64,000 nucleotides of DNA. Source: Zeugodacus cucurbitae. Lineage: Eukaryota; Arthropoda; Insecta; Diptera; Tephritidae. The notes below the pieces were generated by a model. It did not search any database. It was not told the origin of the DNA and saw nothing but the letters and a program-made list of their open reading frames with translations. The stretch is taken from the NCBI RefSeq assembly GCF_028554725.1, contig NC_071667.1, positions 86,590,001 through 86,654,000 of the forward strand. Reading direction: 5' to 3'. This document shows, piece after piece, positions 35,801 to 49,844 of this stretch (its first letter is position 1; the number at the start of each line of letters is the position of its first letter). The translations under genes were made by a program, and so were the position numbers.

Positions 35801-38800
35801 GTTGAACTGGTCATTCTGCTATTTACTCGGTGATTGCACGTTTTTCATTGCGTTATCATCAATCGCACTTTTTCCGGAATCACGGCGGCACTGATATCGT
35901 CCTGTCGTGCTATCGCCCTTCCCACACACACACACGCACACTCATTCACATGCTTGCATTTACTCGACATACTCTTGCTGAAGTTACTTGAGCGTCCTTT
36001 TTTAGCTCTGACACTAGTCACTTAGCAACACATTGATATGGCCATCATTGTCGCTCTGCCGGCCACTCTCGTGACCACATATTCGCCGGAGACACACGCA
36101 CGGAGACATATGCAAATAATCGCATCTGAATGGGTGCACTTGTTGTTGGCTGCTGCTGCAGTAAATTGCATTCATTAGCCCTCGCCAGCACTCACTTGAA
36201 TCCAATCCAACTGCTAAGCATTCACACACAGATTGCAGAAAAGAAATGCACAAGAATTGCGACTCGACCTTTGGGCCTGTTGAATCGGAGTTGACAAAGA
36301 AAATTACTTTTGAGATTATTAAGCAACTTTTGTAAGGCTCATCCGCTTTTCGTCAAGTACTTTGTAAGATTTGAAAGCTTCTGTAGAGAAATCTCTTGAA
36401 TAAAGCAGATTTATAATTTCCCACGATTTGTTGTGGGAGGGCACATGCTGGTTTTGTCGTGAATCTAATGCCATCCCCATTCTATTTATTTGTCCTCATC
36501 TCACAACTTCTTTCATGTCAAGCCACAACTCCTCGTTGTATTTATGGGAAACTTAATTTATTCCGATTCAGCGCTCTCAATGCTTAATTTTCTATGAAAA
36601 AATGCGCTGACTGAAAAAACTGATTTAATTTCTGATGACAACATGATTTACCGTAAAAAGTATCTATAAATGGTATATATGTATTAAAAAAGCGAAATTT
36701 TTTTGTTACAAATCCAACATTCAAGTATTAAAAGTAATAATTAAATCATTTATAATCGATCACTTAAATAATTTCTTTTTATAAACGCGGCAATTGAAAT
36801 GCAAATATTTTCCTCTGATCAAATTCAATTTCAGCTTTTATTAATTTAAAGTTTGAATTGGCAAACAAAAGAGTGTTTTTGAGAGCGGAATCGCGCTAGT
36901 AGTACACAATGAAGTAATTGCTAGTTTTTAGAATCTAAAAGCTTTTCTTTGTAACGCGAAAGACTGCTAGTTTTTTGTATCTAGCATCAACAGTCTACCC
37001 TTTCCGTCTTCAAAGAATATTTTCAGTAAGAAAATACCCAAACTGCAGCGTTATTAACTGAAAATGGTTTAAAAAATCCAATGTTCAGTAGTTAGCAAAC
37101 TAGAAACTAGAATAGGCGTCTCAGATTTGACACTTGACCTTCAACTTCACTTTCCTTTTACTACAACGAGTCAAATAAACTTCTCGACACTTTCCATGGC
37201 TGTGAGTTCAATTGCTGGAGAGCGTCAGCAAATTTGTCTGCAAATTTAGTGAATTTAAGAACAACGCTGGAGACAGGCTTTCGCTACGTGCGTGTGGTAC
37301 TGAGTTGTGACTGCATGCATTAACATGCCAAACCATGCACAACTGGGGCGCAGGCACACAGATGGTATTATGCAATAAATTTGAATGCATGACATACTTT
37401 TAGGCTCTCGCCAGGAGCATTTAAGAGAAACAATTTTCGCAAATGAAACCGTTTGTGCGGAAAATATTGTGCAATTGAAGCGTAAATCAGAATAGCATGG
37501 AGCCTGCTGACTGTACCAATATGCCAAGAGGCACACGCAATACATACAGAAGCACACTGAAGAAAGGCAGCGAAATTGAAAGTAGGAAGTGATTTAAAGC
37601 TCGTTCGGACATCTTTGTGCAACGAGAATTCATTTGGTCTCGACAAGTTTTGAAGCAAAACTCCATTACCCGGGGAAACGCCTTCAGGGGATGCATCCAT
37701 TCTTGTGTCTTAGTCTTTTGACCGAAAGAACAATTTGCTTCACACCAAATGACACTGCGCCAACGAGCGCTTCCACAAATTCACTACCTCAGTTCGCCAC
37801 AGCAGTGGGAGTGCATACAATCGTTTCCTCAGCTGTGATATTGGTACACACATACACACTTGAGCGGATTTTGCTTATATAGAGAGGTAGACGGGTTTCA
37901 AGCACATGCGTTCAAAACTCGCCAATAAGAACCCCCTTTCGAGGTTGCCGTTAATGGATTCAAATGGCGCAAAGACCTGCTTTTCACTTTCAGATTTCCA
38001 ACTAACTGCTTCTCTCTAAGCGTCTTTCAAACGCATTCTACATTTTCTACTTTTAAATCTCTAACTTAGTACTACACAAACGCAGCGCAGAGGCTACTGT
38101 AGAATTCGTTTTGTTCAAGCAATAATTTCTTCTGAAGCCGTGGCGCAGTGTTCCGCGAGTCGGAGTTATTCCGCATTATTCGCGATTACGCCCGCCAACT
38201 TCGGCAAGCGCGTCTATAATTAATGGCGTTCTTTGCGCAGCTAAGCATTTCCATAGATTAACTGGGAAAATTATGGCAAATGTAATTGCTGTAATTTAAG
38301 TGCTGGCAGCGCCAACATTAGCATTGGCGATTGCAAGCTTAGCACAGGCGGGCTGTGAGCGATGCGCGCGTGCGTGTGATTGTGCCACAAGTTCGCAAGC
38401 GTGGATAAAGTAGCCCCCTCCCGTTCTTTTTATTGCGCCCAATTTCTTATGGCATTCATCATAAGTAATAAAAGTAAGTGAAGTTCTCCTGCGGCTGAAG
38501 CTTCGTTTAAGGGGATTGTAGTCGACATGGCGAAGAGTTCGCTCAGCATCGCTGAACTTTTGCATTCTTGTCTGGTGTATAATTTACTACAGTTCTGCCA
38601 TTTTCATTAGCTGTGTTCCCATCGTCCATCGTATTTTGAACGTGTATGTGGCTTACGACCGTTATTTGGTCGTCAGCTTACTTGCTTGGTGAGTTTTAAG
38701 GTTTCAAGTGGAGAACTCTTTGAATAGAAAGAAAATCTTTAAAAATCGGTGGTAGCTTTCATTTCAAGCTGGATGCGAGACTTCAACTTTATTGCACGCT

Positions 38801-39024
38801 TAATATCTATGCCGCACTATCTATGCTTGAGAGCGATTTAATGGCCAAGCACATATGGTAAATAGTGGTGCATGAAACGTTTTAGTTTTCAGCTGCCGTG
38901 TCGAATTTCCAAAAGAGAAGTAAGCACTTGTAAAAGCTCCGAAGGACGCTAAGCATTCACTCTCAGGCGAACAAGCGGATATTTTTGAGCCATTTGAGTT
39001 GACGTTAACGAGTGCCAAGCACTA

Positions 39025-39056
39025 AGCTGCCAAGCTGCCGAGCTGACGAGCTGCCA
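39025..39056. repeat. 8-bp tandem repeat, AGCTGCCA type, four units
   Basis: Units AGCTGCCA, AGCTGCCG, AGCTGACG and AGCTGCCA in exact register. Confidence 0.9.
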
Positions 39057-42000
39057 AAATAGCAAACATCAAGGTAACCAAGGCTACGGAGTGCATGCAA
39101 GCGTGTGGCATATCAAAAGAAGCAAGCATGCGAAAAGGTAGTGGCCACAGCATAAAGCCACCGTTAAACTTGCTGCGGTGGTGAAATGCAGTTGAAGCAT
39201 GCGTTTTGCAAGTGACAATATTACCAAGTACCTGCTATAGTGATGCAAAGCAAGACTGGACACGGCGTTTAGTGTCAAAAGTATTGGGTGTTTCAAACAC
39301 GTCACCCGTTTGGGTCGTGTTATGCTTCTCTCGCAGACCAGCTTGATGAGTGATCATTGTGGCGAATATGTGGACTCTTTTAATGCTTCTAACAACAATA
39401 TTCGAGCTGGCGGTAATAATTAGAGAACCATTTCAGAATTATATTTTATAACTGGAAGCCTATTGTAACTTTGAATGCGTATAAAAAGCCCCGAGGTGAG
39501 ACAACCGAACACGACAAATATCTATCTCTAGTGGATATGAATCTTCAAGAGCAAAATAAAAGACTTGAGAAAGTTTTTGAGACTTCAGTAAGCTTATTCC
39601 TAACTGTATCAGCGCGACTCTCAAATTTTATTTACAAATCAAATTAAACATAAAAAATATACTATATATGTTATTATTCCGCACTACCCTGAATTATGCG
39701 AGTCTAATCCTATAGAACTTGCTTACTTATCGTTTCTTCGAATACATACGTGCGAAATTCGTAGAAGTTACATAACTTTGAGTAATTTCTGTGAATTGCT
39801 TAAAGCCACGATGGAGATACAGTGAAGGAAACTACACAATTTCATAGTTGCATACATATACACGTATCAAAGATATATGGGAATGCTGGAATTCACAAGG
39901 ACGAACACTGCGTATACGTAATTAATTGCGAGAATGTGAAAGTGAAAGCTGGAAGAGTGCAGAAAAATAAAAAAAATCCTTATCTTTGTGTGAGAGGCGC
40001 ACTTTGTTTGTGACACATCTCATTCAAAATGCGTGTTCTCATACTAGTGTCCATAGATGCCTACTTAATTGCATGCTTTAGCTCATGTAAATAGAGAGAT
40101 GCGCGCTCGCATGTTTGCGCGCCACAAAGTTAATCTCTAAACGGATTTTGTGGCATGTCCATTACGGTAAATTGTTTAAGCTTTTAATTCAGTTTATGTG
40201 CTTGGCATACGAAATCAACAATCCCCAACGGAGCGAGACGCATACACACGCACGTCACAACAACTCCGGCGCAAGGGAATAAATGAAAAGTGTCGCATTT
40301 TAGTGTCGCACACACACACACACACATTTAAATGAGGAGCGCCTCTGCCGCTGCCTCAGTCTGTGTTCGTTTGCATTTGTATTGCTTATCTGCCTTGTTT
40401 GTAAGGAGAATAATTCAATTTCGTTAACCTGGAGGCGGAGGTGTTGTTGCTTGTTGCCACCCAAACACCATCCACTCACACACACTCGCCTAACACACCG
40501 TTATTTTATTGCCGAAATTTTCATTTAAATTATTTTTGCTGTGTCGCGTTGGTGTTGGCGTTGTGCGCGCGTGTGTGTGTATGTGCTTTGAGAACTTGCA
40601 GCATTTGAGCTGCAGAAAAAGTGGATATTTCCACATAAATATATTCATTTATGCTTCTCCCTTTCGATCCCAGTCAGTTTTGCCAGCGCGACCATTCCAT
40701 TATACCATATCGAAATTTGGCAGAGTGCATGCCTAAGCCGCTTAACTGCGACAAAACTACCGCTATGCAGACCCCACCTCCAATTGATATTTCAAACTCT
40801 GCACGAGTATTTGGAAAAGGTGGGAGGGGTAGACGACCAAATAAGATTGAAAACTGCAACGCAAAAAATTTATTATTTTAACATTTTTTCTACAAATCGT
40901 AATGAAATATCTTCTCTCTGGAATATTCCCGCTTTTCATTAAATTTTTTGCACTTTAAAGGGAAAATGCTGCGCTTTAGAGCTTTTCGATAAGATATGAT
41001 TAAACTTATTTCGTAATTCGGAAGCTGTATTTTTAAGCAAATCGATTTGGTTTAATCTCCGAATTTTATTATTATTGCCGCATCAGATTTACGTGAGCTT
41101 CTAACGAAACGAGTCTTAAGCGTGCTTTTCGTTTCGCCAGAATTCAAGCTTCCAACTAAACCACCCCAGCGCGCGGAGGCAATACAACTCATATTCGCTG
41201 CATTGCAATCCAAGCATTAGCTGCCACGCAACGCCTGCAGCCACTGGCCGTTCTACATACGAGTGCACACGGCCGTGGCTGAGTTCTCGCTTCAAGGAGT
41301 TGAGCTAAACTAATTACACTTAAAAGCAAATAACTAACAGAACAGTCGAGTGTGCTTTATTGTGAGCTTTGTGCAACATTGCAGCTCAGAACAGCTCAGC
41401 GCAGCAGCCCACAACAGTCAGTCAATATGCGGCGATGGACTTGAGAGCACTTCAGCAAATTGGCATTTGAATGGAATGCAGAGCGAAGTGGGGCATTGCA
41501 AGATTTTGGTGTTTTCGGTTGCAATCGACGCTCTGGAGGCATTGATGTGTATCAACCGCATACACTTGAACATTCGCACACACACACCCACACAGAGACA
41601 CTCGAACTTGTTTTTGCGTGTACATGTAGTGCTTGGAGCCCTTTCGGCCACAAGCAAATCCATTTGACAAACCGAAATGTAATAAAAACCACAGAGTTGC
41701 CACTGCAACGGGGCTGCCCACAACAGGGACGCTCCATGACGACGAGAGACGCTGACGACGATGACAATCACAATGAAGCACAAATCATTGAGAAGTCGAT
41801 TAAGAGCGAATGCCTTCGCCCAGTTAGTAGATATGTTTGCTAAGTTGTTGTCGACATAGATGCGACACCAGTGCGTATGACGAACATTTTGAACACAGAA
41901 ATTACCACTAACTGAGCTTCATTACAACAGTGGCAGGGATCTAATACACGTAAGGCATGCATTGTTCAATTTCATTGGAATCATAAATAACACGCCTCGA

Positions 42001-42180
42001 CCCCCTAAAACCACGTTTACTAACTTGATTTTGGAATTGTGAAATCTAGAGCAATTGCATCATGAATCTGCCGCAAAATCGATGCTGCTTTGGCTGAACA
42101 ATAGTGAACATGGGGTTCCAAGAAGTGTATGCTATAGCAAATAAGATGACTTTTATAAGGCATGCTACTAAGCAGAAAGA

Positions 42181-42242
42181 AGGAGCGAGGGAGTGAGATA
42201 GAAAGAGCGAGAGAGAGAGAGTGGGAGTAGAGAGAGAGAGAG
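42181..42242. repeat. (GA)n-rich microsatellite
   Basis: About 60 nt of GA-rich sequence with two pure GA blocks separated by TGGGAGT. A candidate GAGA-factor binding tract by composition only. Confidence 0.9.
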
Positions 42243-44103
42243 TTATAATTAAATGTGAAGAATAGCCAATTATCGGCACATCAACAAGCTGAATATTAAG
42301 ATATTTACTAGGCAGGCGCTTCGACGAAATCAGAATTTATGCTACTTGAATTTAATAAAGTTCAAACATAACAGTGTTTAAGAGCGCTGCTGCCCCGCTG
42401 TTGTTTGTAGCTGCAGCGCTTTTATGGCACATAAAAATGCTGCAACATTACGCGCTTAAATGCCATCATTGTGTCATTGTGGTTGTAACTGCCGCTTGAA
42501 GTTAAACACCCACGGAATAATAGTCTCCGCTTGGTTATTTGGTCGTAAAAGTCGTCGTTGCGCGTTCGCACATGTGATTGACTGGCGGTAAGCTATGCAT
42601 GCACACAAATGCAGTTGTTGCACTAGCGGCAGCTGGCTGCTTGCTAGTGAATTTCTGCCACAGCTTCGCCGCACGCATTTGAGATTTATGTGCAACAGCT
42701 GCACTATATCCTAGTAATTTATAAGCGCGTGGCTTCTCATGTGTGTGTGTGTGGAGGTGTGCGGGTCAATGGCGTGTCCCGATCGCGCATGGTTGCACAT
42801 GGTCGCATTTGAGTGAGTCTTTTGTGCAATTTCTCTTGAATATCTGAACACAACACACTGGGAAAACTACTCGTGTAGGTCATTTGTATTAATTAAGCGC
42901 GTCCACTGGGTGTCATATTTCATGCACCGACATATTTCTCACCATAACACGTTTTTTAGCATTTTTTTGCTTTTGCTTAAATGCGATATTCAAAAATTAT
43001 TTACAATATACATATATTTGGCACTTAAAGGATAGTTTTGGAACCGCTTGAGGTAGTCCCATGGCATAAATGGGCCGAAAGGCAGTCCCAACCAACCGCA
43101 AAAGGATTGAACTATTATCATTGTATCCTTACATTACCTCTCAATTACTTGCCACAAACATATTGCTCAAATAGTACACAATTTTATTTTATTAAAACAA
43201 AAAAAAATTATTACTTTCCGTAGCACAGTTCCTTGTGAAGAAAGGTAAGGAGAACGAGATACCAACAGCACAATTGACTGAATATGTGAGCAAATTGAAT
43301 TGCATTTCATACTTTCGGTTGGTACATGCAGAGAATGTGTTCAAGCCATGTTCCGCGCAGAGAGACAAGGACACCTGCCGCACCAGTTGTCAACTCACTT
43401 ACCTATTTACTCACAAATGATTGTAGCGATGTCACGCGGTGGAAGGTGGAAGACATTTCGCCGTCGGCTACAAATTAATGAGCAAGAAATCGAACACAAG
43501 ACCTACGTTTATTACATGAAGCGAAGCACACGAGGCGTTGGGGAAGACGTGAAATTCGTAAAATGCGTTAAACTATATTTGGCCGAAGGCAAAGTTCAAA
43601 AAGTGTCTACAAATTAGAGTGATTTTGTTAAATTAGAACTTTTACACCATTCGCAACACAACTTTTGCCCACACACCTCGAGTTCATTCATATGTGAGCG
43701 TGGGCGTGTGCTTGAGCCATTTGCACACGCTCGTGCGCCTACACTTATGCGCCTGTGATAGTTATTATCAATTGGGAGAAATTTCCATGCACGAAATTTT
43801 AATAAAAACAAAAGTTTATGCACAAATTCTCCATCCCTTTGTGCATGAAGTGTGTGTGTGTGTGTGCACATATATAGAATATTTTAATCCTGTGTGTTTG
43901 TTTGACACCGACTGCGGCTAAGCAGCGTTATGTGGCACTCGTGATCCACTCTGCTCATATAAATTCATGTCGACGCGCTCATTCGTTTGCATTTTTGTGG
44001 CGCTTTCATTATTAAAATAAAACAGTAGTGTCTTTCGGAATGCGCGCTCGAGCTGTAAAAACTTGCCGGCAATTGCGCATAAACTTGCCAAACAGAAAGG
44101 AAA

Positions 44104-45326
44104 AACAAGTAAGGAAGGGCTAAGTTCGGGTGTAACCGAACATTTTATACTCTCGCAATTTATTTATTTAACTTTATTTATATTATATAATACACAATTT
44201 GACCCACATATTCGTCATATATATTGTATAAAGTCCATTGAAAATTGGAAACCATAATATTAGGTTAGAAGCACCGAGGTCCTCGTGTTCGATATATGGG
44301 GCCTTAAAAACCTATGGTCCGATTTCGGCGATTTTTAGAATGGGGCTGCCACACTATTAACATAGTATTTGTGCAAAGTTCTGCACCGATATCTTCGCTA
44401 GTGCTTACTTTACATATGTATATATTGTAATGTAAACGATTCAGATGGACTTCAAAGTTCTGGTATATAGGAAGTAGGCGTGGTTGTGAAGCGATTTTGC
44501 CTATTTTCACAACATATCATTGGGATGTAAGGAAACTATTACAAACCAAGTTTCATTGAAATCGGTCGAGTATTTACTGAGATATGGTTTTTGACCCATA
44601 AGTGGGCGACTCCATGCCCATTTTCCATTTTGTAAAAAAATCTGAGTGTAGATTCCATCTGCCATTTCTTTTGTGAAATTTAGTGTTTCTAACGTTTTTC
44701 GTTAGTGAATTAACCCACTTTTAGTAATTTTCAACCTAACCTTTGTATGGGAGGTGGGCGTGGTTATTACCCGATTTCTTTCATTTTTGGACTGTATTAA
44801 GAAGTGGCTAAAAAACACGACTGCAGAAAGTTTGGTTTATATAGCTCTGTTGGTTTCCGAGGTATATACAAAAAATCTATTTGGGGGCGGGGCCATGCCC
44901 ACCTCCCCAAAAAAATTACATCCAAATATGCCCCTTCATAGTGCGATCCTTCATACCAAATTTTATTTCCATAGCTCTATTTATGACTTAGTTATGACAC
45001 TTTATGTGTTTTCGGTTTTCGCCATTTTGTGGGCGTGGCAGTTGTCCGATTTTGCTCATTTTCGAAAGCAACCTTTCTATGGTGCCAAGGAATAAGTGTG
45101 CCAAGTTTCATCAAGATGTATTAATTTTTACTCAAGTTACAGCTTGCACAGACGGACGGACGGACGGACGGACAGACATACATTCGGAATTGAACTCCAC
45201 TCTTCACCCTGATCACTTTGGTATATATAACCCTATATCTAACTCGTTTAGTTTTGGGTGTTACAAACAACCGTTATGTGAACAAAACTATAATACTCTC
45301 TAGCAACTTTGTTGCGAGAGTATAAC
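44104..45326. mobile_element. HINE/DINE-1-like nonautonomous element, about 1.2 kb
   Basis: Seen: an opening AACAAGTAAGGAAGGGCTAAG, an exact 13-bp subterminal inverted repeat (TATACTCTCGCAA at 44146-44158 against its reverse complement at 45312-45324), repeated GGGCGTGG...CGATTT phrases internally, a GGAC microsatellite at 45151-45178 and a small hairpin GCAAC-TTT-GTTGC just before the right end (45303-45315). Subterminal repeats, a GTCY-type microsatellite and a 3' hairpin are hallmarks described for DINE-1/INE-1/mini-me elements, now placed with Helentron-derived elements. No transposase is encoded. An open frame at 44754-45095 overlaps the internal repeat and is not a gene. The precise ends are inferred. 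Confidence 0.65.
45151..45178. repeat. (GGAC)n microsatellite inside the HINE-like element
   Basis: Consecutive GGAC units ending in AGACATA. This is the reverse complement of the GTCY microsatellite typical of this element class. Confidence 0.9.
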
Positions 45327-46780
45327 AATAAAATAAAATATTATTAACAATTGTGTGGGTGTTGGGTGTTGGCTGTTGGCTGTTGTGGGTACAAAATGAA
45401 AAATGTATGTAAAACGCACACAGAGACAGGCATAGACACACGCACACGCAGTGACGTTAAATTGTGTGCGAAGCTGGAAAATATTACAAATTTGCACTTG
45501 TCCAAGCGTTCGTAAATGGAATTGTTATTGACACTGAACACACACACACAGCCACACATACACTCACACATATATTAAAATATAAATTTGTCTGTCTGTG
45601 TGTGCGTAGCTCATATGCTCTCAGGCAGTTCATAAAGTTATTTATTTATTCGATCGTTCCGAACGTGTGCAAACAATTGTGTTTCCCATGCAGTAAATAT
45701 CAGCCAGAAGGATGCTTCGCAAATGCAGAACGAATTCAGAACTCATAAAACTCGGTTGGTGGGACTGGGAAGAGAAGCTCTCAAAATTTAAATTCATGCG
45801 CTCCATAAATTGACGATAAAAGTGCCACAATTCCAAATTAAAGCTAAAATAAGCCGCTGACAGCGCTAATAATTTCCAAATGAAATGACACAGTAGTTAC
45901 CCACACACATATATAATACATAAATAGGTTCTCAGTATGGGTGTAGGAGATCGACAGAACTTGATTAAAATTTGGTGGGACTCGAGGATGTTCGAGCGAA
46001 ATCGGGTTATTTATTAAATTCTTGTGTCTTCGTTCTAAGTATGCTGCACTTCGGTGGAGCCGATAAAGTCGAACTCGATACAGCCGTGATTCGAAGTAAT
46101 ACTTGATCTAGATTAAATATTTAATTTTCGGTTATAATCTATATTTAAAGACAAACTTTGTGGGAAAATGGGAAAGTATCTCTTTTCCTTCAAGCACTTT
46201 TATTTGTCCTCAATTTATATCTAACGCCACCATATCCTAACATCTTATATATACCCCTCTTCACTTGCCTGCGGTTAAAATATCATCACATTGTATACCT
46301 CTAATGCCTCGGTACACAAAAGCTTGAGCTCTCTAAAACCTTTCGTTCGGACTGCATTCGCTGTGAGTGTGTGTGTGTATGTGCGTCGGTAAATTGGTAC
46401 AGTTATAATCAAAGTTTCAAGGCACACACTCGTGCTCACAGCCCGAAGGCAATAATTGCTGGAATAGGCGTCTTAGCAAAACCAAACTCTGGCCATAAAA
46501 GTTGAAAACATTTTAAATGGGAAAATTTGCAAAATTTATGCTCAGCTCCGTTTGCCTTCATGTACAAATCGGAATAACAATGAAATTCATAAAAATCATA
46601 AAAATAATAAACAATGGGCTCTATTGTTGGGCGAATGCGGATGTAGCTACAATAAAAATCCCAGCAATTACCGAAGCGCACACTCACACTTACATACAAA
46701 CAAACCTGTATATGTGTACATATGTGTGTATGCTCAGCAGCCTAAAAGAACTAATTCTCTGTCCACATTCTAGAATGTTG

Positions 46781-46804
46781 TTTTTGTTTTTTTTTTTTTT
46801 TTTT
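46781..46804. repeat. Poly-T tract
   Basis: Twenty-three T with a single G interruption. Confidence 0.9.
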
Positions 46805-49800
46805 GTTTCATCCATGGCATTTGGCTAGCTAGCAGAGCAGAAAAACTGATTGCAACGCAAATAAAATTAGCAAAATTAAATTGAAATCAAAATAAAAGCA
46901 TAAAATGTTGATTTTACAGTTAAAACGATGCGGGCGGAAAGCGGAAAAGCAATTTTGCAGATTAAAAACAAAAAACGTTCGCAAAATGCAAATATGTGCT
47001 CATAAAAGGATTTTGCTTCTGTTGCCTTTGAGCAACTGGCAGTACAGTTTGATTAAAGCCGATTAATGCACCACTATTGTTAGCCATTATTAGGCGAAAT
47101 GCTAACGTTTAAATCTTGCTATCACGCACACGCACACACACAAATATGCTTGAAGTTGTGACACAACTCGTACATACATGCAACACGGCATTCTTACAGC
47201 ATTCTTGTTTCGATAAATTTTGCATATTTGCCACTTGACAATTCGTTGCAAGTGGCAGCGTTGCATCTGGAGTCTGCTTCTTCCTGTTCACACATACACA
47301 CACACACTGGCATGCAGGTGCGCATTTAACATGGATGTTGGCACGCATAAATCAGGTTGATGTAATTGCACGTGCCGCCGAAGAGGCAGGAAGCGCAGAA
47401 ACCGAAGAATGCGCTCGAAAAAGAGGGAATTCAAATTTGGAGATGTGATATAATGTTATGCAGCGCCACGATAACTTGCCTACACTCACATGCATGCATT
47501 AAAAGGGGGAAATGTTGACATGGTCACGACCGTGGCTGGCACTCAGGCAAGGACTCAAAGTGAGTGCATATTTATGTGTGTGTGTGTGTGTTGAAGTGTA
47601 CGTTACAGCATAAATAATTTGATATGCAAGCATTTTTGCAGCGACCTTGAAATTATTCAACTTATCAGTGCACAAATATTGCGAAAAGTCCCAATTTCTT
47701 TGGCATTATGATTGACGCCGCAAAAGGCGAGTCTAAATTGGCATTAAATTAGTAAGCGCCTTCTTACAAATGTCAATGCGTCTTAATATTTGCTTTTCTA
47801 GAAAGAAAATTGCAAAAGTTGGATTATCATGCCATTAAATCATAATTACAACGCGCTGTCAAACGATGTACGCCATCAGCGTCAGCATAGATGAAAAATA
47901 GTTTCTAGCTACATTTACGCGTATATGCATATGGTGGACCCATCATTTAACTTAAAGAATTTAAAAAATTTCTCAAACAAATTTCTGCTTGTTGGCCAAG
48001 AACGCCAGGCGCCAAGTTCAGCAGTCAATTTGTTTCACTTGAATTCGTCGCTACGGCACGAGTACGGCTGACTAGCTGAGCGTCGGTGTGAAAGCGCTGG
48101 AAATGAGCATTCCTTTTGTACAGTTAAGTTAATATACATATGTATTGTTTTGCCATAAAAAGGCACTCAATAAGTATTTAAGTAATTTCATTAGGTGCGC
48201 CTAACGCATAGGCCGGCATTCAGAGCGCGTTGGGGGCTGCGGAGGCGCAAGTCATTGGGACGCAGAGACAGCTGTTGCCAAGACGTTTAATTTAGTTAGC
48301 CAGTCCATTAGCTGCGCAAGTATCCCAGACAGATGGACAACGCAAAATGCGAACTCACACGCTCACACACACACAAACACATGCACGCGCTTCTATGGGT
48401 TTTTTTGTTTCAAGGGAACAAAGATTCTTGGTGCTGCTTTTCATGAATATTCGCTTTTCGCAATTGACTTATATACATCCATGTGTATGTATTTTGACGA
48501 GTATACGTGTGTGAGTGTGGAACTTCATAAAATATTGTAAGAAACGGTACATTTAGCAGCACACTTTATTGGTTTTGTATGTGTTGTTGCACTAAAAGAA
48601 GCGCCTAAACCACTGAGCGCCTCTTGCTAAAGTATGTTTGGGTACGACGGGGCAGGGTGCAGAGCAAAATGGAAAAATATGTGAGCATGGACAATTGCTT
48701 TTCTAGACGATTCTCTAAGAGTGGACATTAAATAATAATAATCATATAATCCCAAAAAATATATTCTCGAACACCTTGTCCGCTAGTTAGCAGCAGTTGT
48801 CTAAAAGAGCCACAAGATTACATATTTTACAAGATTCAGTGGAAGTCCAATGTATGCGAGACGCCAAGAAATCGAGAAATAGTCAGATAAACTAATATTT
48901 GGAAATTTCAATAGAAGAATACGCCACATTCGTGTACACACAGACAGAGAGCTTCCTCTTTAACCGTTCTCATACATACAGCGCACATAACGGACCGCAA
49001 ATGAAGTGAGGTAATACAATTTACAATTGAATGTTCCATTTGGGAACGATCAGCGCGTACCGTTATCTGAACGCTAACAATTCCACTTTAAATTGCACGG
49101 GCACACACCGACACATGGACCCAAGTACACCTAACTGTGCGTTTGCAAGGGCATGAAGAGTTCGCACAAGTTCGCCTTCCAAGCGAAGACGCAACCAGCC
49201 ACGGCAAATACAAAAGTGTAAATTTTTTATGGCATACACTTAAGCGCTCAGTCATACCCACACACCAACACATGTGCCCTGTAAAGTAGGGCTTTGACGT
49301 TCAAAATGCCAAATTGCTAAAATGGCAAAGAGAATTGGAAGAAGAAGAAAGCGGTGGCTGAACTAGACGACTAGCGGGTGTACGAACATTAGCGGAGGAT
49401 CAAGTAAATTGGGAAAAATTGAAAATGACTGAGCTGTGGAAGTATAGCATACTTAGGGGCGTCATTACATTTAGCACGCGCTTAACACACCCAGACAGAA
49501 CTGTTTAGTGCTCGAACTTTTATTGCAGAAAGGAATAAAGTGCAAAGCGATTTTCTCCTGAATTGTTTCGGGGCAACTGCATCGTGTGCATGCCACAGCT
49601 GATTTCTAATTTATTTACGATCAAATTACAGCATTCAACCAGTGTAACAAATACTTATTGGAGCTTAATTGCATTTGGAGGATAAAATGGCCAAAAAGAG
49701 CAGCAGCTGCTATACATTTAAGATCAATTCGGAATTGTGGCTTTGCGAACAACAACTCAGGTCCTCATAGTGCAATGGGTGGAGAACATTAAAGTCCAGA

Positions 49801-49824
49801 AGTTTATTTTTCTTTTTGCCATAT

Positions 49825-49844
49825 TCTCTCTCTCTCTCTCTCTC
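49825..49844. repeat. (TC)n microsatellite
   Basis: Ten TC units. Confidence 0.9.

Larger units (their letters stand above)
29808..44103. other. Long noncoding stretch, no gene seen
   Basis: Mixed composition DNA with CA/GT, GA and T-rich simple repeats. An unrecognised minus-strand frame lies at 33579-33863 (94 codons), and neighbouring minus-strand frames at 34450-34874 sit in a GC-richer patch. None has a recognisable domain or a convincing exon structure. The stretch could be a 5' intron of the receptor or intergenic. Confidence 0.5.

Noticed and set aside
44754..45095. 113-codon frame inside the HINE-like element
   Set aside because: It lies within the repeat's noncoding core. Such elements encode no protein.
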